This document shows positions 40,854-52,067 of a stretch of DNA of 64,000 bases, piece after piece. The stretch's first letter is position 1, and each line of letters begins with the position of its first letter. Source of the DNA: Gaeumannomyces sp. JS-464. Lineage: Eukaryota > Ascomycota > Sordariomycetes > Magnaporthales > Magnaporthaceae. The stretch spans positions 186,001-250,000 of the forward strand of contig NGZR01000001.1 of the NCBI GenBank assembly GCA_002197995.1. Direction: 5' to 3'. The position numbers and the translations under genes were made by a program. The notes beneath the pieces were generated by a model. It saw nothing but the letters and a program-made list of their open reading frames with translations. It was not told the origin of the DNA and did not search any database.

Positions 40854-43800
40854 CTATTTGATGGTCATATTCTGTACAACAGAGAGCCACTTTTGTTCGT
40901 CGGATCTGGCGGTAGAGATGTGTGTTAGCCAGGAAACATGAAAAACGAGACAGGCAGAAATCATGCATGACATACTTGCTGAACTGGAGCAGCTTCCCAA
41001 GAACGGGCACCAGTTGCGCCCTGAGCTTGTTGTCCTTCTGCTCGAGGAACTGCAGCAGGATCGTCTTCAGATATAGAGCATCAGGGGCGGCCTGCGAGGC
41101 GGCACTCCCGCCGGCACCGTTTGCCTGCGGGCTAGACCGGCCCGAGTCCATCGAGGCGCGGCCCGACGCGGCGGTAGGCACCCCAAGCCTCGACTGCGCC
41201 GACTTGAGCTCGCGCTCGGCCTTAGCGGCGCGCGTCTTGTAGTCGTCCATCATGCGCTGCTGGTCAGCGCGCCGGCGCTCGGCCTCGCGCACCTGCTGCT
41301 CCGACGCCGTGAGAGACGCCTGCAGCGTCGCTACCGTGGAGCGCATCTCCACCACCTCGGCCCGCGCCGTCTCCTCGAGCGCCTCGAGCTCCTCGCGCCG
41401 CCGTCGCCACTCCTTCTCGCGCTGTTCCAGGTCGTCGCGCTCGTTGGCCAGCGCCTTGGACTCGCGCTCCAGGTCGCGGATGCGCCCGCGCAGCTCCTCC
41501 GTCTCGCGTGCCTTTTTGCGCGCTAGTGTCGACGACTCGTCCTCGATCCGGTCGCGCTCCTCCACTGCCGCGTCCAGCCGGCCTCGCATCTCGCGCACCT
41601 GCGTGTCGGCCCGCTCGTCCGCCTCGTTGAGCAGCCGCCGCATCTTTTCCGCCTCGCGCGTCCGCTCCTCCAGCAGCCTCCGGCACTCGGCCAGCTCCTC
41701 GTCCAGCGATTCGCCTTGGGCCTGGGCCTCCTTGAGCTGCGTGCCCAGCTCCGCCGTCTGGTCGCGCATGCTGCCCAGCAGGTTTTGCGCGTTGGCATAC
41801 TGCGACGTCTTGAGCTGCAGCTCCTCGCGCACCTCGTCGCGCTCCTTCTTCAGCTTGCTGACTTCGCCGTCCAGCGCCTTGATCTGGGGCTGCACCTTGG
41901 CCATTTCCTCCTGCAGCTTCTCCAGCTCGCGCGTCGCCTTCTCCTCCTTGGCGCTAAGCTCGATCTTTTCCGCCTCGGACCGTCGCAGGTCACGGCCTGC
42001 CACGCGCCTCTCGTCTTCGGCGCGGGCCCGCTGCTTGTTCTCCGTCGCCAGCCTGTCGCGCAATGTCTTGATTTCCGAGTCCCGGTCCGCCACGTCCTGT
42101 CTCGCCCTGGCGAGCTCCGCCTTGATGTTCTTCTCCCTGCCCTCCAGCACCACCACCTCGGCCGCTTTGGCCGCCAGCTGCTCCTTGGTGCCCTTGAGCG
42201 TCGCCGCCTCGGCACGCAGGCTTTTAAGCTCAGGCTGTGCCTTCTGGAGCATCTCCTTGAGGTCCGTGAGCTCCTTGAAGCGGCTCTGGGCAAGCTGCTG
42301 AGACGCACCCAGCTCCGACTTGAGTGTGCTCGTCTGCTCCATGGCCTTGGTGGCCTCACTCTGCTTCTGCTGCAGGTCGCTGTAGTGCTCCCTGAGCCAC
42401 CTCACCTTGTCCACCAGCTCTTCCTGGGCCGCCAGCGCCTTTTCAGGAATCTTGGCCAGTTCCTGCTCTGCGTCGAGATGCACAGCTGCAGCTCAGCCTT
42501 TTCGGCTTCCAAATCTTGAGGCGGTCCTTGGCCACCACATTGTCCTGGCCAATGTGGATCAGGTCGTCCTTCATGTTCTCGATTTCCTCGCGCAGGTCCT
42601 CCTCCGTATTCCGCTGCTTTGACAGCCGCTCGATGGACGCATCCTTTTTCTCGACATCCTCCTTGAGGCGGGCTATCTCTTCTTGCAGGGCAGTGACATC
42701 GATAGCAGGGACGTCCGCAGCAGGCCCAGCCGGCGTCGACGGGGCGGCTTCTGCAGGCCCATCCTGCTCTGGCTCCGCGGCAGGGTATCAGGAGCAGCCG
42801 CGGGGCCCTTGCCTTTGCCCTTCTTCTTGTTGTTCTTCTTGGAGGCAGGTGTAGGCGTCGGCTGGGGTTTTGACGCGGGAGTGGCGGCTGGGCTTGGTTT
42901 AGCTTTGGCCCCAGGCGTCAGCACATTTTTGGGCGCGAGAACTTCTTTCATGTTCGCGAGTGTGGCAAGCTCATCCCTGCACTTAATCATTTCAGCGTTC
43001 ATTACAAGTATCTCACCTGCTCTGGTGGCGTCGCGCTTGATGAGCGCGGCCTTTTCTTCGGTCAGTGACTTGACCTGCTTTTTGAGTTTTTCGATCTCGT
43101 CGTTGGCTGTAGATAGCTTGGCCTGCTGGTCCTTGATCGCCGTCGCCGATACTGACTTCTGCTTCGCGCTCATCGCTTCAAAGTTCTTCAGCTGAGCCTG
43201 TGCCTGGTCGAGCTTCTCCTTGAGGCTGGCAATCCCGCTAGTACGGGCGTCTATCTCGGCCTGCAGCGCGGCCTGCGCGGCGGCGGCATCCTTGGATGCG
43301 TCGCCCGATTCAGCGGTTGCCTTGTCAAGCTTCTCGGACAGTTCAGCCTTTGCCTGCTTCACAGCTGACAGTTCCGACCCGAGCGTGCCGACCTGGGCCC
43401 GCAGCTGTTCAGCCTCGGCGGACCTGGCAGTAGCGTTTACAGAGAGTTCCGTTTTCAATGATTCGACCTCGGTCTGCAGCTTCTCGATCTCTTCAGACTT
43501 GGCCGCCAACTGGGCCTCGAACTGGGAGTTCTCGGCTTCGAAAGAAAACAAATCTTCCTTTTCAGCGGCATCGGGCGACGGTTCCTCGGCAGGCTTCTGC
43601 TTCGGCGAGAACAGACCAAGGACAGAGGACATCACGGGCGACTTGGCCGCCTCGGGCGAGCGCGAGTGTACGGCTCCGTCCTCGTCCTCCTTGTCATCCT
43701 TGGGCTCCTTGTCTCCCGGAGTTTGTTCGACGGGTTGGGTTACCTGGGCCTCCTTGAGCTTGGACAGCTCGTCCTTGGTCGTCGCGAGCTCTGCTTCGGT

Positions 43801-44778
43801 ATCTTCTAGCTTCTTCTTAAAGGAATCCTTCTCGGCAGACACGCGCTTCAGCTCCTCCATGATCATGTCCGCCTTCATGTTGACCTGCTTAAGATACTCG
43901 AGGAAGGCATCCGGGTCCTTGATCGTGGTCAGGGGGGTGTTTTCCCGCAGCGTGCGCTCAAAAGGCTCGATTGAAGTGGCCCGGCCGTGGGCAATCCTGT
44001 AGGAGCGCAGCAGCTCTGCCGATACCACGGCGATGCCCCTTGTGTCAGCATTCGAGACACTGGGAGATTTTGCGTGACGACTGGGCGTTACACGGCAACA
44101 AAGCCGTAGGTGCGAGAGGCGGGTTGGTAGCAAAATAGGGCCACGTACCTGGATAGGTCGCCTCTAGCTTCTCCAGCTTGCGCAGCTTGGAGCGGACCTC
44201 GGGAGGTAGCGAGGGCGACTGCCCCGACACCGCCGAGTCTGGCCTTGCCGGCCTGTCCTTCTCCTTGTCTTTCTCTTTCCCTGCCGCCCCCTTTGCGTCG
44301 GGCACGTCGCCTGCTTCGGGCCCAGCCGTCGTCTGCTTGGTGTCGGACTCCATCTTGGCGGCAGCCCTCTTGGGGTCGCTCTCGGAGGATTCCGAGGAGC
44401 GGGCGGGGGCCGCGGCTGATTCGTCGGTGTCGTCGATGACAAAGGCGGCCTCGAAGACGGAGGGGTCCGTGTTGGCGGGAGCTTCCGACGAGTCTCTCGA
44501 GGCGTCCTGGCTGGGCTTCCTGGCGGCCCGCGCGCGCCGTGCAGGCGACTCGTTCTTCCCATTGCGCGAGGCGGATGCGGAGCGGCGGGCGGCCGAGGCC
44601 GACGAGGAAGCGTCGCGTTGGTCCGAGAGGGCCTTGGCCTTGGCCTGCTCCTCAGCTATGGTGCGGTCGATGACGCCTTTGATTCCCTTGAACCGCTTGG
44701 AGGGTGTCAGCGGAGCTTGCTCTGCGGGCAGCCTTGGCCTGGCTGGCCTGAAGGCCAGGGGAGACCTACCTCAAACAT
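40854..44778 (-). CDS. GRIP-domain golgin, Imh1-like coiled-coil tether
   Basis: A Golgi-associated tether of about 1216 residues. Golgins of this type bind Arl1-GTP on trans-Golgi membranes through a C-terminal GRIP domain and capture vesicles with long coiled coils. Exons: a 9-nt first exon 44778-44770 (Met-Phe-Glu), 44695-44149, 44015-40976 and 40905-40854. The start reads MFE then RFKGIKGVIDRTIAEEQ, usual for GRIP golgins. Ser/Ala-rich and acidic segments follow, then the block KLRKLEKLEATYPELLRSYR and hundreds of residues of heptad coiled coil. The GRIP domain sits at the end: DALYLKTILLQFLEQKDNK, then, across the last intron, SDEQKWLSVVQNMTIK. Three one-base losses occur near 42775, 42520 and 42487. 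A Lys-rich linker (KKNNKKKGKGKG) separates two coiled-coil halves. Confidence 0.9.
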
Positions 44779-45775
44779 CCTGGCCGAGTGTCGAGGGAGC
44801 TGCTGGCGGGTCGACGGCCGGCGGTTAGCCTTGCAGTTGCAGATGCCGTGCGCTCCTGCTAGCAGTGAAAGCAGGCGCGAGAGGGCGGTTGTGACCTCGG
44901 TGCTGCTCGTGCTGTCGGTTCTGGTGTGGAGGACAGCCGCACCGGCCAGAAGGCGCTCGCTATGCCTGTTTTTTTTTTTTGGTGGTGGGTGCGTCGACGA
45001 CACGCCAAGGGCAGCAATTCGGCTGTCACGGCTTTGGTCAAAGCATGGAGCAGTAAAATCTATCGTGCAAACGCGGACACGAACGGCGCTCGGACGGCAG
45101 CAGAGTCAGGAGGGTGAGAATCATGCAGGGTCCAACAGCTCTCTCTGCTCGTCGTGTCAGCTTGGAATCGCATCTCAAAGTCTGGTCTCTCCAGCTTGCG
45201 CCCGCCCGCGCCTTCCCATTAATGGCGCGCAATGCTGGCTGCAGGGCAGGCCCCGCCGGGTGGGGCCGCTAGGTAACATCCGTTTGGCTGGAACATGACG
45301 CCAGCTGGAAGTACTCGCAGCACGTTTCTTGGTGCCGGACAATCGAGGCGCAGCACAGTTCTTGGGGCCTCTCTCGCTATGGCGCCTGCTGGATGTCATC
45401 CGTCGACACCATCCGTAATATGACAGAGTCTTGGGCTGCTGCTTGGGCTGCGTGCTAGGCACACTTGATCGGGCATTGTTTGTTGATGGTTGGTGGAATA
45501 GGGGCCAGCACCACCACTAGAGGCGCATCCAAGTCCAACGCGGCTGGGCGCACCCCAAGGTCAGCAGGGGCCTGCAGTGACTGGGGCACCAGCTGATGTC
45601 ACTGCGCCAGCCTGGCAACGACTGCTGCATTTTCGCAATAGCTGCAGTCAATCGCAACGGCCTCTGCTCACGTCGCGACGCCTGTGTTTTGTGCTTGCGC
45701 CACGTAGACGACGCGGACGGGTCTTTGCTCTTGACTCCTGGCAGCCAACGATCCACTCTCGGGTCAAAAAAAAAA

Positions 45776-45808
<33 letters not shown>

Positions 45809-46030
45809 ACACGATCCCCGACAGGGCGACAGGTAACCGTAACCTCTCGGTTTTCCATCACGAGCCGGACTCCCGACAAACAAGCTATAGCTCCTCACCC
45901 ACCAACACGACCACCACCACCACTCGCCCTCCCATATTAGTCCGCCCAGGATTGCCCGCACAGGGCGCCCTTGTGGACTGGATCCTCACGCACCAGTTTG
46001 TCCTGCCAGGAGGCAGCAGTCCACGCCGTG
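44779..46030. promoter_or_regulatory. divergent promoter between golgin and lunapark genes
   Basis: A 1.25-kb interval between divergent genes whose products both act in the secretory membrane system. It contains a long A-tract at 45766-45806 broken by one T, about 230 bp upstream of the lunapark start. No gene supported. Confidence 0.5.
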
Positions 46031-47364
46031 ATGGTGTCCTTTTGGCCATGGGGGGTATGTCCCCGTCTTGCCCCCGCGCCAGGCCTTTAGTAGCTAACCC
46101 CCCGACTCGACTCAGGGCGACTCCTCCTCCACGGCCTCGTTCGAGAAGGCGCTCTCGACCCTCTCGGCCAAGATCACGGCGACCCAGGCCCAGCTCGAAC
46201 GCACCCGATCGACCTCTCGAAGAGTCAAGGTGCTGTGGTCACTCTACCTCTCCTTTGCCTACCTCGTCTACGCCATCGTCCTCGTCCTCGTCGTTGGCTG
46301 GAGCCACATGGGCCCTTACGAATGGACCGGCATCGCGGGCGGCCCTGTCCTGTGCGTACCTGTGTCTATCTCGTCTCCGGACGTCCGCCGAGTGCTCCCC
46401 GACGTGTGCAAGCCCCTTGACTGACCCCGCCCCGAATAATAGCATATATACTACGCGCACCATCCTCACCATCTACTTCGACTACCGCATCGACTCTCTC
46501 ACCTCGCGCCTCAAGGACCAACAGGCCGAGCGTGCCAAGACCGTGCAGAAGCTCAAAGAGGCTACCAAGTACGATTCGACCCTCGAGCTTCTGGAGAAAT
46601 ATGGCGGAGAGCCGAGGCGTGGGAGAAGCGGCAAATCCGGGGGCGCCGGCGAGGGCGAGGGCCCGGAGGGTCAGGATGGCGGCAAGGACAAGCAGGACAA
46701 AGCGCAGGGTGGCCCGATTCCCCGGGCAGGAACCCCAGGCCGCACCGGCATGGCCCCTCCGCCGACGGCGAACATCCCCCGATCAAGGCCTGGAACACCG
46801 CTGCCTCCATTTTCCCCTCCTCAGCAACACCCGCAAGCCTCCCAGGACGACACCTCGGCCGAGTTTGCGCCCAACGCGTTCGGCCCCGGCGGCCCGCCTC
46901 CGCCCGCCATCCCGAACGCCCAGTACGCGCCCGCGTTCCACCCGGGCGTGGCTGAGTCGCACTGGTACGACCGCATCATGGACCTTCTGCTCGGCGAGGA
47001 CGAGGCGGCGGCCAAGAACCGCATCGTGCTCATCTGTGGCCAGTGCCGGCTCGTCAACGGGCAGGCGCCGCCCGGCGCCAAGAGCCTGGCCGATATGGGC
47101 CGGTGGAGATGCATGGGCTGCGGCGCCATGAACGGCGAGGATGCGAGTGCGGGCCGGCGCATCATCAAGGAGGTACTGCAGGAGAGGGCCGGGGCGGGGA
47201 CGGCGGCGCCGGCTGCCCCTGCGTCCGACTCGGCCGACGGCGACTTCAAGGCCGAGACTGATAGTGACTCTCTCGAAATTGTGCAGGCCGAGGACCAGGA
47301 GGGCGATAGCGCGCAGTCGTCCGAGGCGAGCGCGAGGAAACGCACCAAGATAGAGAAGAAGTGA
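46031..47364 (+). CDS. lunapark (Lnp1), ER three-way junction protein
   Basis: An ER membrane protein that stabilises tubule junctions together with reticulons and Sey1/atlastin. Exons 46031-46054, 46116-46351 and 46443-47364 give 393 residues with no frame break. The N terminus MVSFWPWG with GDSSSTASFEKAL is typical, followed by a coiled coil (KITATQAQLERTR). Two membrane segments form the hairpin: LWSLYLSFAYLVYAIVLVLV and the stretch before IYTTRTILTIYFDYR, split by intron 2. A second coiled coil follows (LKDQQAERAKTVQKLKEA), then a Pro-rich linker. The lunapark zinc ribbon is complete: ICGQCRLVNGQAPPG and WRCMGCGAMNGE. The acidic C terminus ends RKRTKIEKK. Firm family call. Confidence 0.92.
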
Positions 47365-47720
47365 ATGGGGAACAAAACACGTCAGACGATGAAACTAGCT
47401 TTCTTTTGTCTTTTTGATATTTCTATTACAGCGTTGAGCGCAGATGATTATTTAGTGATTCCTCTCCCTCAGTCGGCATGGTTGCTTCCAGGCGTGCAGT
47501 GGGTGCGGCCCATGCCGATTGCGATTGACACAATAACACGGTTGGCAGCGGTCCACACCGCTTCTTGGGGCACCATGGTCCGATCTTGCTGCGCTATGCT
47601 TCACTGTCACCAGCAGCCCGCATACTAGACCCGTGTGCTTGCTAAGTTCAGAGGTTTGGGAAGCGAAAGACGGATGCTAGCTTCCATGGAATCGCCGCTA
47701 ACAGCCCCATGTTGATATAT
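47365..47720. other. intergenic region between convergent genes
   Basis: A 356-bp shared 3' flank. Nothing specific recognised. Confidence 0.5.
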
Positions 47721-48240
47721 CTATACGAATTCACCCAACCTATAAGATTCGTCGACGAGACGACGCGCAGTTGGAAGTCCCAGGTCGGCCCGCGCGTATC
47801 GGCGTCTACCAGCAGCGGTTTCCTGCCGAGTCAGTCCCGCGCGAGGTGCACTCCATGGGAGGTACGAGGTGTCCTCATCATCATCACCATCCGTGGAGAC
47901 ACCCCCGTCCGAGGTACTATCCTCGTCCGAGTCACTGGCTGTGAAGATACTCGACGCTGGGGTGCTGTCCCCAGGAGCTCCCGCTGGAGATGCTCCCGTC
48001 GGGGGAGTCCACTTCCCAGGCGGGAGAGTCCGCTTCCCAGTCGGGGGTAGAAGGCGGCAGCGCCCGGTACTGTTCGTAGCTGTCCGGCCAGGTCCGACAC
48101 CGGTAGCAGACCGCGTCCAGGAGGTCCTCCACGACGACAGCCTCGCACAGCAGCTCAGAGCCACGGAACCAACAGGCCTTCGGGCACTCGAAGACGACGT
48201 GGAGACACCATTCAAACTGGAGGATGTGGTAGTAGCACAT
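47721..48240 (-). CDS. uncharacterised small fungal protein beginning MCYY
   Basis: About 173 residues. The N-terminal part MCYYHILQFEWCLHVVFECP has the same MC-x-C/H plan as the protein at 38149. It continues with WFRGSELLCEAVVVEDLL and CYRCRTWPDSYEQYRALPPS, which looks coding. The acidic tail follows in another frame: SDSDEDSTSDGG, TDGDDDEDTSYLPWSAP and a final RRLVDESYRLGEFV, stop at 47721-47723. The two parts join if two bases are missing near 47935. The Cys/His pattern could bind a metal; no function known. An alternative is that only one frame is coding and the other is chance. Confidence 0.45.
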
Positions 48241-48908
48241 GCTTCCTGTCTATCGAATGGGTTGTAACAGGAATTTGAAGAGCGGCTGCAGTGGCAGGCC
48301 TTTGGCACCCAGACCTGCTTCACTACTAGCTCTTATACATACGTATACATCCAAACACGCTACCAACTTTTGAAGCTCCATGCAGCGCACATGAGACGAA
48401 AACCGTCGGGCCGTTTTGCCGATCGTTCCGAGAACCGCTTCCGGTTGGTTATAGATAGATACTCGGCCGCCGAGAGCAGTAGAAACTCATTGTCTTTCCA
48501 GCATGTGCATTGTGTGTTGACTGACATTCTTTGAACAGAGGGGCAGGCACAATGGCGTTGGGTGTTTCGCCACGACACAGACTGCTTGACCACGCTAACT
48601 CTCTTTGTACACTGCCAGCACTATCAGCCTGTAGGCTAGGTCTGGACGACTCTACTCGCAGACGGTTTCCTTTGTTGGCTAATTTGATCTTGGGGGTAGA
48701 CGCATGCCTCCTTGGCCGCTCGGTGATGCGGCCCCGGGAGGTGCCACCCAACTCTCGATCGTGCGGTCAACGATCGGGATGGGTACCATTGCAACAGTCG
48801 TCTCCGCCAGCCAGAGGTGCGAGGAGAGGAAGCGGGGTTTGGCGATCGCAAACTCTCGATCAAGTACTGACTATCGAGGTTCGAAAAAACAAAGGGTCCC
48901 CATCGATA
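48241..48908. promoter_or_regulatory. divergent intergenic region
   Basis: A 668-bp interval between divergent genes, likely holding both promoters. No gene. Confidence 0.45.
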
Positions 48909-50089
48909 ATGGAAAGTGTTTTGTTGCCTGAAACGTGTCACTCATTGTCCGCAAGCAGCGGCTGCCGAGATAATAGAGCGGCAACAAAGCAACAAAGCAT
49001 CCGGCAACAGTCGAATCTCCATTGCTCAAACAAACAGGTCCAAAATGTGAGTCGCCCTGCGAGTATTTATACGTGAGATGTGATCCCACCGGATCGAAAT
49101 GGCAGCAGAACTAGACAAGCACAACTTCGAACGAACGGAACATTAGGAAACTCAAACGAAACCTCAAGCCAACAGCAGGAAAAACCAAAGGTCTCTTTTG
49201 ATTACGCAGCAGCGATGGACTACATGAAGCGATCTGGTAAGCGCGATAGCGCTTCGCACTACGAACACGATCCAAAGTCGGACCGGTCGAGCGACAGCCG
49301 CAGGAAGGACAGCAACCGGCCCCGCCCGTCGCGGCGTGACAGCCACCGAGAGCCGTCGGGCCCCAGCAGGAGTGAGATGGACAGGCTGGTTGATGAGTTC
49401 GAGTCTCTATCGGCAGGTTTGCGCGACGATAGGGAAGTCGGCGACCTGGCGTTCGAGAACGAGGACTTCCTCAAGGCCAAGGAGTACTACCAGTACGCGG
49501 AGGACGCCTGCAGGGGAAGCTGAAGGTCGCCAAGCAGATGGGCGAGCCGGAGAGCATACTGCAAAGGCACCGCGACGCCATAGACAGAATTGCCGGCATG
49601 GTCGATGAGGCGCACGCGCGGCACAGGACGGTGCTCCAGCAGGAGTACCGGAAGCACTACACGAGCGCGGTCAACTTCGCGAGCAGGCCGGTGGACCAGG
49701 GCAAGACGGCCCACGCGCTGGGCGCGTACCGCATGGCGGTGTCGGCGCTCAGAGAGCTGGAGCAGTTCGACCTGCACATCGTGGCGCGCGACTACCGCGG
49801 CGAGATGGGTAGGCTGCATGACAAGATTGACGAGCTCGAGAAGGTGCAGGCGGCGCCGTCGGCCATCTGGGACATGGCGGTGCACTTTTGCGTCGCGGAG
49901 CGGGCCATCGCCGACGGGAACGTGCAAGTGGCCAGGAGGGCCTACGACCTCGGGTGCAAGGCGCTGGAGGACGGCTACAGCTGGCTGCCGGCGGAACGGC
50001 GCCCGAGCCGGGAGTATATCCAGAACTTCAGGGAGAAAGTCAAGGGGCTCGAGGCCAGGGCCAAGGCCCGGTTCGGACCCAGGTGGTAG
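48909..50089 (+). CDS. uncharacterised helical fungal protein
   Basis: About 350 residues if the model is right: exon 1 48909-49046 (MESVLLPETCHSLSASSG... ending NKQVQN), GTGAGT donor, intron of 129 nt with acceptor CCAACAG, exon 2 49176-50089 beginning QEKPKVSFDYAAAMDYM. Phases agree. Without exon 1 the first in-frame ATG is at 49215. The N-terminal third is polar (Arg/Ser/Asp-rich). The rest is almost entirely helical and resembles tandem helix pairs: DLAFENEDFLKAKEYYQYAE, HYTSAVNFASRP, HALGAYRMAVSALRELEQF and HFCVAERAIADGNVQVARR. The alternation of paired helices with small residues suggests a TPR-like solenoid (inference). One base is missing near 49511. No family recognised. Confidence 0.6.
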
Positions 50090-50186
50090 GGCATACCGTG
50101 ACTAACCGGCACCCAACGGCCTACGGAGAAAGGTAAGCAAGCAGATCAGTAGGCCTCTGTTTGACGGGAGGGAGGTTTCCCGCAAA

Positions 50187-50260
50187 GTAAGTGAATCAAC
50201 AACCTTGTCTCTTACAGGAGTCCATTTCCAAGGTAAGCGAATCAACAACTGTCTCTTTAG
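50187..50260 (+). repeat. duplicated intron-like cassette
   Basis: Two near-copies, 50187-50217 and 50233-50260. Each starts GTAAG, shares AATCAACAAC and TGTCTCTT, and ends in CAG or TAG. The copies are 31 and 28 nt, too short for ordinary fungal introns. They lie just after the stop of the preceding gene. Confidence 0.6.
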
Positions 50261-52016
50261 AGAAATAGGTCCATGGAAGGCATCCATCGGATCAGCCTAC
50301 GGGCAAAGATAGGCCGGTCTCGCCCAGGGGCCTTTCTCTCTCAGGGTCTTTCCATCGGGAAGACAAGTGCGGGCCGTTCCGGTGCAGCTGTCGCTTGGGA
50401 CGTGGGTGTCGGCCAAAAGAAGAGCCGGCGCGGCGATCACCTGTGGTAACGGCAAGGCAGAGAGGGAGCTTCTCTTGTGGCACACGAATAACAGCAAGCA
50501 GCCAGCCACATTGCTGTTTACTGTGCGACAAGGCCAGCTCATGTTGTCCAGCCCTGCGCGACAAAGTTTGCAGCATCCGGCCGGCCGAAAGGGGTTCGAA
50601 GGGTCGATGGGCTGTGTCGGTTTGCACATGCCTACCTGCCCGGTGGGCTGGAGTGGGCCGGGGAAAAGTAAAGCCCAGCTGAATCGATAGGTTGACGGTT
50701 GCTCGATTTCCATTAGGTTGTTTTGGTCGGCGATCCAAAGTTGAATCGACCCTGTGAACAAGCATAAAATTTCCTTCTCCAGCTGACTGACGGCGAGCCA
50801 CGGGGCACGATAATATCCCGCAACGCAAAACCCGCTCCTTGTACCGCGGGCACCCAACAGAGGCGTGGGCGGTACCGTCTACAGCCAGCACATCACGCCA
50901 GCCGGAGGGTGCCGGTCAGACGGTTCGCGTGGTGGTGGGGCTGAGGCCAGCCTCAATTGTTCGATTTTGGCGAGCCCGCCCCTGTTCTGGACCGTCGAGC
51001 CCGAGCAGCGACATCAGGCCACTTTGCGGTCTTGGCTCTCTGGAAATATGGGGCCTTCCCGCCTGTCACTTAGCACTCGGCGGCGGCCAGGAATAAAAAC
51101 TCTGAGCAGCACCACTCGCCAAGGTGCCCGGCCTTCTTGGAGCGGCGCATCTGGCTCTCGTATTGACCCTTTCGTAGCAGCGCGCGTGCAGCTGCATGAC
51201 ACTGCCATGACTGTCGCCCGCCCGTTTTGGCCAGGATTAGGTAGATTCTATTACAAGCAGGAGGGCATTCGGGAAACCATCCGTCGAGACTGCACAGCAA
51301 AACGTAAAACGCTGGAGCCGTGCTCTTAGCTAAGACCCGCCCGAGCAGATCCCGAAGCAATGTCCATCCCCCGCCCAGGCTGGCCGTTATTTGTTTCTTT
51401 GTCGGGCGGCTTGCAGGCTGCAGTTTGCTTGTCGGCTCACAGCCCACGAAATGAAAGCCTGTGAAAATGGAGCCCGACAAGGGAACCCGGATCGAATACC
51501 ATTTGATCAAATCCAATTGTCGTCAACCTACCAAGAAGCTCGGGCAGATGGGGCCATTGCGCGCAGAGAGGACGACATCAGCACCGTGTCGTACGTAAGG
51601 GCAGGGATCCACCCAGACGCAGCCCAGCCAGGCGCCGCGGGTGGAGCACCCTGCGTCTGGAGCTGGCGGGGTCCTCCGCGGCGCGCACACCAGAGCCAGA
51701 GGCCCCATCATTCGATGGCCGAGCAGGAATCGTCAGTTGGGCCGTTTCCCATGCCACAGAAACCAGGAAACACCAGTCCCAGCAATGCGCTTCCGGGGCG
51801 CACCGATCGCCGCCTGGGGACAGGGCCCCGGCTGCCCCTCGGCTCGGCCTTCTGCTCGCCGCGTGTGGCAGACGATGTGCGCTTATAACAAGATGGAGGC
51901 ACCGTCTCCAAAGCTGCCCTCATCGTGGACAGACCAGACCACGCAAAAACATCCAGCAACATCAAAACAGCATCACAGCAACAACACACCACCACCAGCC
52001 GCACCCTGACGCCACC

Positions 52017-52025
52017 TCACCCCAT
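52017..52025 (+). promoter_or_regulatory. possible sterol regulatory element
   Basis: TCACCCCAT, 43 bp before the start codon of the SREBP-type gene, differs by one base from the SRE core TCACCCCAC recognised by SREBPs. It may allow autoregulation (inference; a 9-bp match can be chance). Confidence 0.25.
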
Positions 52026-52067
52026 CCCCGAGTAGCAGCCTTCCCTCCCACGCCCACACACCTCACC

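Larger units (their letters stand above)
50090..52067. promoter_or_regulatory. 2-kb upstream region of the SREBP-type gene
   Basis: No supported gene. The first part is the 3' flank of the previous gene and holds a duplicated splice-like cassette (50187-50260). The end, 51960-52067, is a C/A-rich leader with TCACCCCAT at 52017-52025, close to the sterol regulatory element core. Confidence 0.45.

Noticed and set aside
45766..45806. Long A-tract as a possible processed transcript or retrotransposon tail
   Set aside because: It is broken by a T and lies in a divergent promoter without target duplications or adjacent coding remains.
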